DNA from: Cellulomonas sp. Leaf395
GTDB taxonomy: Bacteria; Actinomycetota; Actinomycetes; Actinomycetales; Cellulomonadaceae
Direction: 5' to 3'
DNA length: 64,000 nucleotides
NCBI RefSeq assembly: GCF_001424125.1
Contig: NZ_LMQI01000003.1
Span: forward strand, 119,879 to 183,878
In this document: one piece after another, positions 7,876-16,712 of the stretch
How positions within the stretch are numbered: the stretch's first letter is position 1
How the letters are laid out: the number at the start of each line of letters is the position of its first letter
The notes under the pieces: generated by a model
Databases searched by the model: none
The model's input: the letters and a program-made list of their open reading frames with translations, nothing else
Told to the model about the DNA's origin: nothing
Translations under genes and position numbers: made by a program

Positions 7876-8222
7876 CGGCCGCGAGCCGGCGGGACCGTGG
7901 CAGCGTCACCGCCGAGCTCGCGGTCGGTCTGCCCGCCGTCGTCCTGCTGCTGGCCGCGCTGCTCACGGTCGCGTCCACGGCGATCGCGCAGACCCGCTGC
8001 ACCGACGCCGCACGGGCAGGTGCTCGCGCCGCTGCTCTCGGGGAGCCGGACGGGGCGGTGGCGACGACCGCTCGGCGGCTGGCCGGGCCGGAGGCGTCGG
8101 TCGCGGTGTCGCGCTCTGACGAGTGGGTGACCGTCGAGGTCTCGTCGCCGGTCGGGTCCGGGTCGTGGGGCGGTTCGCCGCTGCGCGCCCGGGCGACGGC
8201 CGTGGCTCGGGTGGAGCCATGA
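7872..8222 (+). CDS. tadE: TadE-like pseudopilin
   Basis: 116 residues beginning with a short basic segment then RGSVTAELAVGLPAVVLLLAALLTVA: the TadE-type G/S-VTAE processing motif plus a transmembrane helix, followed by a small exported domain. The GTG start overlaps the pilin stop, and its stop overlaps the next gene. TadE proteins are minor pilins needed for Flp assembly. Confidence 0.85.
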   Translation: MTAASRRDRGSVTAELAVGLPAVVLLLAALLTVASTAIAQTRCTDAARAGARAAALGEPDGAVATTARRLAGPEASVAVSRSDEWVTVEVSSPVGSGSWGGSPLRARATAVARVEP

Positions 8223-8653
8223 TGGTGGGCCGTCCGGCGTCGACGGGGCGTTCAGCCCGCGACCGTTGGCCCTCCTGCCGGGCGTCGTTGTGCACCCGGA
8301 TCGTCGGGCAGCGGGGTGAGGAGGGCTCCGGGACGGTCCTGCTGCTCGCACTCATCGCGGTCGCGCTGGTCGTCGCGGGCCTGCTCGGGCTGCTGGCCTC
8401 TGCGCAGCTCGCGCGCGGTCGGGCGCAGACGGCGGCGGACCTCGGCGCGCTCGCGGGCGCGTCGGGGCTCCTCGCGGGACAGCCGGGCGATCCGTGCGCG
8501 ACCGTCGCCGAGGTCGTCCGTCTCAACCGCGGGAGGCTCTCCTCGTGCACGGACGCGGGCGGTGGTGTCGTCACGGTGCGGGTCGTGGTGGCGGCCGCCA
8601 CCGGCTCCGCGACGGCGTCCGCCCGCGCCGGCCCGGCATCGGCCCGCCGGTGA
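8219..8653 (+). CDS. TadE/TadG-like protein of the helicase/secretion neighbourhood (Rv3654c type)
   Basis: 144 residues: a basic N-terminus, GEEGSGTVLLLALIAVALVVAG then a helix (QLARGRAQTAADLGALAGA), and an exported tail with a likely disulfide pair (PGDPCATV, LSSCTDAG). The EEGSGT start and single membrane helix match the putative minor pilin that closes this operon in mycobacteria. It begins ATGATG, overlapping the tadE stop, and ends just before the convergent helicase gene. Confidence 0.75.
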   Translation: MMVGRPASTGRSARDRWPSCRASLCTRIVGQRGEEGSGTVLLLALIAVALVVAGLLGLLASAQLARGRAQTAADLGALAGASGLLAGQPGDPCATVAEVVRLNRGRLSSCTDAGGGVVTVRVVVAAATGSATASARAGPASARR

Positions 8654-8673
8654 CCAGCGGCGCGGCGCGGTGC

Positions 8674-11346
8674 TCAGGCCGCCGGGGCGTGGGTGAGGAC
8701 TGCGGTGAGCAGGCGGATCGCCGCGGCCTTGTCCAGGGGGTTGTTGGCGTTGCCGCACTTGGGCGACTGCACGCACGCGGGGCACCCGGCGAAGCAGCGG
8801 CAGGCAGCGATGGCGTCGCGGGTCGCCCGCAACCAGGTCGCACCGAGCGCGAAGCCGCGTTCCGCGAAGCCCGCGCCGCCGGGGTAGGCGTCGTGCACGA
8901 ACACGGTGGCCCGCTCCGTATCGACGTGGAGGGCGGTCGACAGGCCGCCGAGGTCCCACCGGTCGCACGTCGCGAGCAAGGGCAGGAGGCCGATGGACGC
9001 GTGCTCGGCAGCGTGCAGGGCGCCCGGGGTGGCTTCGACGGTCACCCCGGCCGCGAGGAGCACCTCCGCGGGTGCGGTCCACCAAACGGCGGTCGTGCGC
9101 AAGGTGCGGGCGGGCAGGTCGAGCTCCTCGGTGCCGAGCAGCTGCAGGTCAGGAATGCGTTTGCGCTGGTAGCCGAGGACCTGCGTGGTCACGTCGACCG
9201 ATCCGAAGCCCCACGTGACCGGACCCCAGGGCACCTCGGCATCGACGGACTGGATCTCGGTCGTCGTGACCCAGCGGGCCCAGGTGCCGTAGTCGACGTC
9301 ATGTCGGGTGACCAGGGCGACGCCGTCCTCGAGCCGGAGCTCGTCGACGACGAACGAGGCCCCCTGGTGCACGTAGACGGCTCCGTCGTGGACGGTCGAG
9401 TCCGCGGAGGCGGCGTCTACGGTGCCGAGCAGACGACCGGTGACGGACTCGACCACGCGGACCGGGTCACCGCCGGAGCCGCGCAGGTCGGTCAGGCGGG
9501 TGGCCTGCTCGTTGTGGGTCCAGTACCAGCCGGAGGGGCGGCGTCGCAGGGTCCCCCGCTCGACCAGCTCGGCGAGCAGGTCGGCGGTGCGCGGCCCGAA
9601 GAGGTCCAGCTCCTCGGTCCGCAGCGGAAGCTCGGCGGCGGCAGCGCACAGGTGGGGCGCGAGCACGTAGGGGTTGGTGGTGTCGAACACGGTCGCCTCG
9701 ACGGGGGCGTCGAAGATCGCCTCGGCGTGGTGCACCAGGAACGTGTCGAGCGGGTCCTCGCGGGCCACCAGGACGACGAGCCCGTCGGTTCCGGCGCGTC
9801 CGGCTCGGCCGGCCTGCTGCCAGAGGGAGACGCGGGTGCCGGGCCAGCCGGCGATGAGCACCGCGTCGAGCCCGGAGATGTCGACGCCCAGCTCGAGCGC
9901 GTTCGTCGTCGCGAGGGCCCGCAGGGCGCCGGACCGGATCGCGGCCTCCAGCGCACGACGTTCCTCCGGCAGGTAGCCGCCGCGGTACGCCTGCACGGAC
10001 GTCGCGAACGTCGGGTCGATCTCCAGCAGGTGCGCCCGGGTGGTCGCCGCGACGGACTCCGCGCCGCGGCGCGACCGCGTGAAGGCGAGCGAGCGGGCGC
10101 CCGCGGCGGTGAGGTCGGCCAGGAGGTCGGCGATCTCGGCGGTCGCGGTGCGGCGCGGCCGGTCGGAGGGTCCCGCGACCACCCGCTCGCCCGTGCCGAG
10201 CGGGCCGGAACCCTCCCGCGTGCCGACCAGCCCGGGACCCAAGTCCGTCCCGAACGGGGCGTCGCCGGTGCCGGGGAGCACCCCGGCGAGCAGCTCCGCG
10301 AGGGCGACGGGGTCGTCGGAGCCGGGCAGCTGACTCGACGGAGCCGGCGCCGTCGCGATCGTCCCCCAGACGTCGTCCGGGCCGGGTGGGCTCAGGTCGT
10401 CGGCGCTGCGGGTCACGTGGCGGGGCAGCGCGAGCGGCGCGGCCCACGGGTCGTCCTCGGGCAGTAGCGCGGACCAGGGGGCGTCGGAGCCGGGCAGCTC
10501 GGGCGGCTGCCACAGGACGAACGTCTTGCGGCCGGCGGGGGAGGCATCGGAGGTGATGGCGGTGACCTCGGACGGGTCGACGCCGATCAGCCGGGCGGCG
10601 CTCGCGGCGGGGTCGGAGGTGGTGGCGGACGCGAGGAGGAACGTCGGCGTCGCACCGTAGGACGCGGCGAGCCGGCGCAGGCGCCGGAGCACCAGGCCGA
10701 CGTGCGCACCGAACACCCCGCGGAACGCGTGGCACTCGTCGACCACCACGTACCGCAGCGAGCCGAGCAGGCGCGCCCACCGGCGGTGCTGCGGCAGCAG
10801 CGCGAAGTGCAGGAAGTCGGGGTTGGTCAGGACGACGTCCGCATGCTCCTGCACCCAGCGGCGTTCCTCGAGGGACGTGTCGCCGTCGCAGGTGGACACC
10901 CGGACGTCGCGGGTGCGACCGGCCACCAGGAGGCGGTCGAGGGCGGCCAGCTGGTCGGCGGCCAGCGCCTTGGTCGGGCACAGGTAGAGGGTCGTCGCGC
11001 GACGGGTCACCGACTCGATGCGGCCGGGGTCGAGCAGCGAGCCGGCGCTCGCGGCACGGGCGGTGGAGAGTGCCGGCAGCCAGAACGCGAGCGACTTGCC
11101 GGACCCGGTCGAGGTGGCCAGGACGGTGTGCCGGCCGGACCAGGCTGCGTCGGCAGCCTCCACCTGGTGCAGCCAGGGGCGGTCGACCCCCAACGCCCGG
11201 TACCCCTGCACCAGGTCGGCGTCCGCCCACGACGGCCAGTCCGCCTGCGTGCCGGCCCGCGCGGGCAGGTGCCGGACGTGGGTCATGCGGTCCGATCGAC
11301 CTCCGGCGGCGAGCAGCACGTCGAGCAGCGCGCCGGGTTCCACCAC
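8674..11346 (-). CDS. DEAH-box helicase with DUF1998-type cysteine-rich C-terminus
   Basis: 890 residues. Superfamily 2 motifs: TSTGSGKS (I), VVVDECHAFRG (II, DECH variant), LASATT (III) and QQAGRAGRAG (VI). The C-terminus has a Cys cluster, CRCFAGCPACVQSPKCGN, typical of DUF1998/MrfB-like DNA-repair helicases that bind zinc or an Fe-S cluster. The TIGR 'helicase/secretion neighborhood' helicase (Rv3649 type) sits beside Tad genes in actinobacteria, exactly as here. The start is chosen at GTG 11346: further upstream residues are low-complexity and would overlap pxpA. The MrfB group acts in mitomycin repair; that role here is inferred. Confidence 0.88.
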   Translation of the reverse strand: MVEPGALLDVLLAAGGRSDRMTHVRHLPARAGTQADWPSWADADLVQGYRALGVDRPWLHQVEAADAAWSGRHTVLATSTGSGKSLAFWLPALSTARAASAGSLLDPGRIESVTRRATTLYLCPTKALAADQLAALDRLLVAGRTRDVRVSTCDGDTSLEERRWVQEHADVVLTNPDFLHFALLPQHRRWARLLGSLRYVVVDECHAFRGVFGAHVGLVLRRLRRLAASYGATPTFLLASATTSDPAASAARLIGVDPSEVTAITSDASPAGRKTFVLWQPPELPGSDAPWSALLPEDDPWAAPLALPRHVTRSADDLSPPGPDDVWGTIATAPAPSSQLPGSDDPVALAELLAGVLPGTGDAPFGTDLGPGLVGTREGSGPLGTGERVVAGPSDRPRRTATAEIADLLADLTAAGARSLAFTRSRRGAESVAATTRAHLLEIDPTFATSVQAYRGGYLPEERRALEAAIRSGALRALATTNALELGVDISGLDAVLIAGWPGTRVSLWQQAGRAGRAGTDGLVVLVAREDPLDTFLVHHAEAIFDAPVEATVFDTTNPYVLAPHLCAAAAELPLRTEELDLFGPRTADLLAELVERGTLRRRPSGWYWTHNEQATRLTDLRGSGGDPVRVVESVTGRLLGTVDAASADSTVHDGAVYVHQGASFVVDELRLEDGVALVTRHDVDYGTWARWVTTTEIQSVDAEVPWGPVTWGFGSVDVTTQVLGYQRKRIPDLQLLGTEELDLPARTLRTTAVWWTAPAEVLLAAGVTVEATPGALHAAEHASIGLLPLLATCDRWDLGGLSTALHVDTERATVFVHDAYPGGAGFAERGFALGATWLRATRDAIAACRCFAGCPACVQSPKCGNANNPLDKAAAIRLLTAVLTHAPAA

Positions 11347-11389
11347 CTGCCCATCCTCGCACCGGGTCAGCGTCGGGCAGGATCGGGGG

Positions 11390-12160
11390 ATGACGCGAGG
11401 GGTGGCGCTGCGGATCGACCTCAACTGCGACCTCGGCGAGGAGTACGACGCCTGGGAGCCGGGGGTCGAGGGCCTTGACACGCTGCTGCTCGACATCGTG
11501 ACCAGCGCCAACGTCGCGTGCGGCGCTCACGCGGGCGACGAGCGGATCATGGCCGCGGTCTGCCGGGCCGCTGCCGCCCGCGGGGTGTCCGTCGGCGCGC
11601 ACGTCTCCTACCTGGACCGCGAGCACTTCGGCCGGCTCTTCGTCGATGCGCCGGCGGACGAGCTGCGGGTGCAGGTGGCCCAGCAGATCGCCACGCTGCA
11701 GGCGATCGCGCTCCGTGCGGGGACCCGCGTGGCCTACGTGAAGCCGCACGGGGCGCTCTACAACGCGGTCGTCCACCACGAGGCGCACGCGCAGGCGGTC
11801 GTCGACGCCATCCCGGACCTCCCCGTGCTCGGGCTGCCCGGGTCGGCCGTGCTAGCTGCGGCGAGGGCGCGGGGGCTGCGTGCGGTCACGGAGGCGTTCG
11901 CCGACCGCGGCTACCGGGCCGACGGGACGCTGGTGCCGCGCTCGGAGCCGGGGGCGCTCGTCACCGATGCGGACGAGGTGGCGGCCCGGGTGGTGCGGAT
12001 TGCGGCGGACGGCCTGGTCCGCGCGGTCGACGGTTCCGACGTCCCGGTCGACGCCGAGTCGGTGTGCGTGCACTCGGACACGCCCGGGGCGGTCGGTCTG
12101 GCCGCGGCCGTCCGTGCGGCTCTGCAGGCGTCGGGCGTGCGGGTCCAGCCGATCGTCTGA
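11390..12160 (+). CDS. pxpA: 5-oxoprolinase subunit A (LamB/YcsF family)
   Basis: 256 residues. Signature RIDLNCDLGEEYDAW, then SANVACGAHAGDE and YVKPHGALYN, the conserved polysaccharide-deacetylase-like core of PxpA. With PxpB and PxpC it forms the ATP-dependent enzyme that opens 5-oxoproline to glutamate. It starts 43 bases from the divergent helicase gene. A 79-base gap containing a small gacccg/cgggtc hairpin precedes pxpB. Confidence 0.93.
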   Translation: MTRGVALRIDLNCDLGEEYDAWEPGVEGLDTLLLDIVTSANVACGAHAGDERIMAAVCRAAAARGVSVGAHVSYLDREHFGRLFVDAPADELRVQVAQQIATLQAIALRAGTRVAYVKPHGALYNAVVHHEAHAQAVVDAIPDLPVLGLPGSAVLAAARARGLRAVTEAFADRGYRADGTLVPRSEPGALVTDADEVAARVVRIAADGLVRAVDGSDVPVDAESVCVHSDTPGAVGLAAAVRAALQASGVRVQPIV

Positions 12161-12239
12161 CGTCCTGCCGCGGCGCGCAGACCCGTCCGGGCGGGTCCAT
12201 CACCCCTCGAAGCTGCCGTGCGTCCGGCAGGATCGCCTC

Positions 12240-12881
12240 ATGGTGGGTCGCGACGACGTGCGGGTGGTGCCGTACGGGGACGACGCGGTCCTCGTCGAGC
12301 TGCCCGGGCTCGCGGAGGTCCGAGCGCTCGACGACGCGGTCCGGGCCGCGCGGGCGTCGGACCCGGACGCGGCGAGCATCGTCGACCAGGTCCCGGCGGC
12401 TCGGACGCTCCTGCTGCGGGTGCGCGACGAGGCAGACCCCGGGGCGCTGCCGGTGGAGCGCTGGTGGGCCTCCCGCTCCGCCCGGGTCGCCGACGCAGCA
12501 CCTCGCGAGGTCGTCCTCGCCGTCGACTACGACGGCCCCGACCTGACCGACGTCGCCCGGCTGACCGGGCTCACGGTCGACGAGGTCGTCGCGCGGCACA
12601 CCGGTGCGCAGTACACCGTGGCGTTCGGCGGCTTCATGGCCGGGTTCGCGTACCTGGTCGGCCTCGACCCGGCGCTGCGGGTCCCGCGGCTGGACAGCCC
12701 ACGCGAGCGTGTCCCCGCGGGCTCGGTGGCGATCGCCGACGAGTTCAGCGCCGTCTATCCGGCCGCGACCCCGGGCGGCTGGCGGCTGCTGGGGCGGTGC
12801 GACGTCACTCTCTTCGACGTCGACCGTGACCCGCCCGCCCTCCTCCAGCCCGGCACGCGCGTGCGGTTCACGGCCTCGTGA
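12240..12881 (+). CDS. pxpB: 5-oxoprolinase subunit B (KipI family)
   Basis: 213 residues. N-terminal VVPYGDDAVLVEL, then the KipI-type core GGFMAGFAYLVGLD, RLDSPRERVPAGSVAIA and YPAATPGGWRLLG, matching PxpB along its length. Its TGA overlaps the GTG of pxpC, and it is translated with its partner subunit. Confidence 0.92.
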   Translation: MVGRDDVRVVPYGDDAVLVELPGLAEVRALDDAVRAARASDPDAASIVDQVPAARTLLLRVRDEADPGALPVERWWASRSARVADAAPREVVLAVDYDGPDLTDVARLTGLTVDEVVARHTGAQYTVAFGGFMAGFAYLVGLDPALRVPRLDSPRERVPAGSVAIADEFSAVYPAATPGGWRLLGRCDVTLFDVDRDPPALLQPGTRVRFTAS

Positions 12882-13741
12882 CGGGCGCGCTGGAGGTGCT
12901 CGACCCCGGTCTGCTCACGCTCGTCGAGGACCTGGGCCGGCCGGGCTGGGCGCACATCGGTGTCGGTCGGTCGGGCGCCGCGGACGCGGGAGCGCTGCGG
13001 CTGGCCAACCGGCTGGTCGCCAACGACGAGGGCGCGGCCGGCCTCGAGGTGCTCCTCGGCGGGCTGCGGCTGAGGGCCGTCGGGGACGTGACCGTCGCGC
13101 TGACGGGCGCGCGCGGGCCCGCGTGGCTCGACGGCCGGGCGGTCGGGCACGAAGCCGTGCTGGAGCTGCGGTCGGGCGCCGAGCTGCGGCTCGGCACGGT
13201 CGACGACGGTCTGCGGACGTACGTCGCTGTGCGCGGCGGGATCGACGTGCCGACGGTGCTGGGGTCCCGGTCGACGGACCAGCTCGCGGCGCTCGGACCG
13301 CCACCCCTGCGCGCCGGGGACGCCCTGGCGGTCGGCCCCGCGCCGGCGGGTTGGCCGGTCGTGGACCTCGCGCCCGTGCCGGCCGCACCGGACCGGGTCG
13401 AGCTGCCCGTGGTGCCGGGGCCGCACGTGGACTGGTTCGCCGACGTGCTGGCGCGGTTGCAGGCGGGCGAGTGGCACGTGACGCCGGCGACGAACCGGGT
13501 GGCGGTCCGGCTGACGGGACCGGCCCTCGCCCGCGCCCCCGGGCACACAGGCCGCGAGCTGCCCTCCGCCGGGCTGGTCCTCGGCGCCGTCCAGGTGCCG
13601 CCCGACGGACAACCGGTCGTGTTCGGCGTCGACCACCCCGTGACGGGCGGCTACCCGGTGGTCGCGGTGGTCCGGCGGAGCGCACATGGGCTGCTCGCGC
13701 AGGTCAGGCCCGGGGATCGGGTGTGGTTCGTCCACGGCTGA
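12878..13741 (+). CDS. pxpC: 5-oxoprolinase subunit C (KipA family)
   Basis: 287 residues. LVEDLGRPGWAHIGVGRSGAAD at the start, RTYVAVRGGIDVP in the middle and ELPSAGLVLGAVQVPPDGQP near the end are the biotin-carboxyl-carrier-like urea-amidolyase core shared by KipA/PxpC. Stop-start overlap with pxpB supports complex formation. The operon probably ends here; the STAS gene follows after 54 bases with its own ribosome site. Confidence 0.92.
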   Translation: MTGALEVLDPGLLTLVEDLGRPGWAHIGVGRSGAADAGALRLANRLVANDEGAAGLEVLLGGLRLRAVGDVTVALTGARGPAWLDGRAVGHEAVLELRSGAELRLGTVDDGLRTYVAVRGGIDVPTVLGSRSTDQLAALGPPPLRAGDALAVGPAPAGWPVVDLAPVPAAPDRVELPVVPGPHVDWFADVLARLQAGEWHVTPATNRVAVRLTGPALARAPGHTGRELPSAGLVLGAVQVPPDGQPVVFGVDHPVTGGYPVVAVVRRSAHGLLAQVRPGDRVWFVHG

Positions 13742-13795
13742 GCCCCTCGTCGTCGGCCCGTGCGTCTGTTTGAATGCACGCAGGGAGGGGACCCC

Positions 13796-14131
13796 ATGGA
13801 TGTGCGCGTGAGCAGCCGGGATGTCGGTCCCCGGACCGTCGTGGAGGTGGACGGCGAGATCGACGTGTCGTCCGCCGACGCGCTGCGCGACCGGCTCTCG
13901 GAGCTGCTCGAGCGGGACCGTACCGATCTGGTCATCGACCTGCGGGCGGTCCGGTTCATGGACTCGACTGGCCTCGGTGTCCTCGTCGGCACCCTGAAGA
14001 AGGTCCGGCTGGCGGGGGGTCAGCTCCAGCTCGTGATCGACTCCGAGCGGCTGCTCAAGGTCTTCCGGATCACGGCGCTGCTCCAGGTGTTCACCGTGCA
14101 CGACACGGTCCAGGCGGCTCTGGACGCCTGA
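13796..14131 (+). CDS. Anti-sigma factor antagonist (STAS domain)
   Basis: 111 residues, a single STAS domain. GEIDVSSADALRDRL is the N-terminal signature, and the phosphorylatable serine is Ser57 in RFMDSTGLGVL. Such proteins (SpoIIAA/RsbV type) release a sigma factor by binding its ATP-kinase anti-sigma. No RsbW-like kinase gene is adjacent, so the partner is elsewhere. GGGAGGGG precedes the ATG. The ECF pair to the right uses a different, membrane-anti-sigma logic. Confidence 0.9.
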   Translation: MDVRVSSRDVGPRTVVEVDGEIDVSSADALRDRLSELLERDRTDLVIDLRAVRFMDSTGLGVLVGTLKKVRLAGGQLQLVIDSERLLKVFRITALLQVFTVHDTVQAALDA

Positions 14132-14243
14132 TCGGCGTCCTGGGCCGGCACCGTCCGCCTGCAGACTTACCTGAGCTCGTCGGCGACCAGCCTGTCGGTG
14201 GCCCGCTGGGACGACCTGGCGGTCGCACCGATCGGCTGACGGG

Positions 14244-14934
14244 CTAGCTCGGGCGGATCGTGTAGACGACGGACGGCTCACCGTCCGCCGACACCGAAGG
14301 AGCGATGCGGACCTCCCACGCACCCGCGGGGTAGTACCCGTCGGGCGACGTGCTCAGGCTCGGCGCCTTGGGGAGGTCGCCGCCGAGCAGCCGGATGGCC
14401 TCCGTGGCGGCATCGTCGCCGTCGACGGCGAGCTCGAGCGTCCACCCGTCCCCGCCCGACGTGCTCAACGGCTGCGCCGACACCAGCCGACCACGTATGA
14501 CAGGAACCTCGTCGACCGGGAATCCCGCCGGCAGGTCGGTCGGGGCGGGCGGAGCCGTCAGCAGCGTGAGCGGCCACTGCCCTGCGACGGCCCGGTCGCC
14601 CGTGACCTGGTCGTACTTCAGGTACACCGAGTACTCCCCGCCCGGGAGCGGGACGCCCCCGGGGTCGCCGGGCGACGCACACGTGCTCAGGTCGACGTTC
14701 AGCATCGTTGTGGCCACGGTGGGGTCGACCGGGGACGTCCACCAGCTGGTCTCGGGCGACCCGGCGTGAGGGGGCGTCGGTCGCCACCACGATGCCGCCG
14801 TGCGTGACGAGGACCTCGGTGTGCAGGTCGTCCTCGAGCCCGACGACAGGCAAGCCCGCGTGCGCCTGCTCGACCGCCTGCTGCGCCAGGCGCACCGCGC
14901 CGTCCAGCTCCCGGATCCGGCTCTCGTCGACCAT
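14244..14934 (-). pseudogene. Frameshifted remnant of the anti-sigma-like protein
   Basis: A frame starting ATG at 14934 (MVDESRIRELDGAV, then GLEDDLHTEVLVTHGGIVVATDAP) loses sense near 14770. The protein continues in the neighbouring frame (HAGSPETSWWTSPVDP ... PLPGGEYSVYLKYDQV ... VVYTIRPS) to 14244. Removing one G from the G5 run at 14770-14774 would restore a 229-codon ORF. The PLPGGEYSVY segment resembles PLPAGQYTVY and PLPAGTYELL in the intact neighbour at 15288-16712, so this looks like the C-terminal part of a paralogue without its membrane anchor. A sequencing error in the homopolymer is the alternative explanation. Confidence 0.65.
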
Positions 14935-14963
14935 TCCCAACCCGGGGTCGGGCCGGGGTCGTC

Positions 14964-15230
14964 CTACCGCGCGAGCAGGTGGCGGACCGCGGTCCACCGT
15001 GCCCGCCGGCGGTAGGCGTCCAGGAAGATCGTGAGGATCGCCTGCCGCACGTACGACTCCGCGGCGCCCGGCTCGCGGATCGGGCGGCCCTGGCTGAAGC
15101 AGCGCACCAGCGCGTCCTGGACCAGGTCCTCGCCCTCGCGCTCGTCGCCCGTCAGCAGCGTCGCGTACCGCACGAGCGCCCGCCCCCGAGCCCGCACGAG
15201 CTCGTCCAGAACCTGTTCCCAGGCGGTCAT
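14964..15230 (-). pseudogene. Truncated ECF sigma factor (region 2 only)
   Basis: 88 residues with a good GGGAGGTGGC ribosome site. It contains the region-2 signature (ATLLTGDEREGEDLVQDALVRCF, AESYVRQAILTIFLDAYRRRAR) and then stops, so region 4, needed for -35 recognition, is missing. It aligns with the first half of the intact sigma factor at 16709-17242 (YAYLLVGDMASAEDVVQDALVRTY). It is followed after 29 bases by the broken anti-sigma-like gene. It could in principle act as a core-binding decoy; decay by deletion is the simpler reading. Confidence 0.7.
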
Positions 15231-15287
15231 GCCACCTCCCTGTGGTGCCGTCATCTTCCTGGACGACCGGGAGGAGCGGAACGTTGG

Positions 15288-16712
15288 TCAGGTGAGGGTG
15301 ACGGCGAACGGGGTGCCGAGCGTGACCGAGTATCCGGAGGCGGCGCGCTGCAGGTCGACGACCTCGGACGTCATCCGGACGACGGGGGACGTGTAGATCC
15401 ACGCCGGGTAGACCGTGTACTGGCCGGCGGGCAGCGGGTCCCCGGTGCTCAGCGGCACACCTCCATCCGTGCGGCACGAGGTCAGCACCCGTGCGGCGTC
15501 ACTGAACCCGAGGGCCGCACCGGCGCCCAGGTCCACCGCGGAGAACGCGTCGTTCGCCTGCACCGTCGTCCCGACGACCACGCCGTCGCGCACGATCCAG
15601 TACTCGACGGCGTAGTAGCCGTAGGCGCGGAAGCGACCCGGCCCCGTGTACTGCACGGTTGCCGACGCGTGCAGGGGGGACCCTGCCGCGAGAGTCGTCG
15701 CGGCCGGGGCCACCTGGAGGTCGAGCATGGCCGAGCGCACGGGTGCCGCGGGCGCAGGCCCGTCGCACGCGGGGGGTGCCGCGGACGTCGTGCGGTCGAG
15801 AGCCACGTCCTCACCGGGCAGCGGGGACTGCACCTCGGCGTCGCCGGCCACGGTGACGACGGTGGACTCGCCGACAGCGGTCGCCCGCGTGCCGCCCAGC
15901 GCCGTCGACTGGTCGAGTGTCAGGGGCTCCTGGAACAGCTCCGTCGGAACCTCCTGACGACCGTCGTAAGTGACGATGCTCGCCCACGGGAGCAGCTCGT
16001 ACGTCCCGGCGGGCAGGGGGCGGCCGGCGGTCACCGGGCCACCGTCGCCCGGGTCGCAGACGGTCAGCTCGAGCGGGCCCCGGAACGACGCGATCTCGCC
16101 GTCGTACCCGTTGCGTCCGGCCATCACGTCGTAGGTCGGCGGGTAGAAGCCCGTGGTGCCCACGACGACGCCGTCCTTCAGCACGGCGACACGCGGTCCA
16201 CCGTCGGGCACGGCGTACGCGAGGAAGGTGTCGTCGGGTGCCCGGTCGATGACGCCGCCGGCTGCCAGGAACCCGCCCGAGGCCAGCGTGCCGGGGTCCG
16301 GTGTCACGCGGGCGACCACCCGGTCGTCGGCCGGGTACGCGGGTGCCGCGTCCACCAGGGCACCGCAGGCGCCGAACGGCAGCGCAGGGTTGCCGACCGG
16401 CAGGACGACCGGGACCACCGTGGGGGTCGGAGTCGGAGTGGGCGTGGGCGTCGGCGAGGGTGACGTGACGGTCGGCGTCGGGGTGTGGGCCGGGGGAGCC
16501 GGCGTCCGGTCCGGGAGGACGGCGAACGCCGTGCCCGCGACGATGACGCCGGTGGCCGCAGCGCCCGCGACCACCAGCACGGCGCGGGTTCGGCGGTGCC
16601 GGCGGGCGTCGGCGGTGATCCGGTCGACCGGCAGCGGCGCGCGGCCGGAGCGGTGGTGCATCTCCGCACGGTCAGCCAGCTCGCCGAGAGCGGACTCGAG
16701 GTCTCGGTTCAT
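15288..16712 (-). CDS. Membrane-anchored anti-sigma-like protein with Thr-Pro stalk
   Basis: 474 residues. The cytoplasmic segment (residues 1-43) begins MNRDLESALGELADRAEMHH, as in membrane anti-sigma proteins partnered with SigE-type factors. One transmembrane helix (44-66) follows, then a Thr/Pro stalk (about 70-100) that should span the cell wall, and an exported portion with several beta-rich units ending PLPAGTYELLPW and PLPAGQYTVYPAW. Several Cys pairs may form disulfides. Its start overlaps the sigma factor stop (ATGA), supporting a regulator-sigma pair. The signal sensed is unknown. Confidence 0.7.
   Translation of the reverse strand: MNRDLESALGELADRAEMHHRSGRAPLPVDRITADARRHRRTRAVLVVAGAAATGVIVAGTAFAVLPDRTPAPPAHTPTPTVTSPSPTPTPTPTPTPTVVPVVLPVGNPALPFGACGALVDAAPAYPADDRVVARVTPDPGTLASGGFLAAGGVIDRAPDDTFLAYAVPDGGPRVAVLKDGVVVGTTGFYPPTYDVMAGRNGYDGEIASFRGPLELTVCDPGDGGPVTAGRPLPAGTYELLPWASIVTYDGRQEVPTELFQEPLTLDQSTALGGTRATAVGESTVVTVAGDAEVQSPLPGEDVALDRTTSAAPPACDGPAPAAPVRSAMLDLQVAPAATTLAAGSPLHASATVQYTGPGRFRAYGYYAVEYWIVRDGVVVGTTVQANDAFSAVDLGAGAALGFSDAARVLTSCRTDGGVPLSTGDPLPAGQYTVYPAWIYTSPVVRMTSEVVDLQRAASGYSVTLGTPFAVTLT

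Noticed and set aside
8494..10467. 657-codon plus-strand ORF, and a 773-codon frame at 9467-11788 on the minus strand, over the helicase gene
   Set aside because: Both lack motifs and overlap a helicase with every superfamily 2 motif in order.
14132..14239. 36-codon open frame continuing in phase after the STAS stop codon
   Set aside because: Open by chance in GC-rich DNA; no conserved motif, and STAS proteins normally end where the TGA lies.
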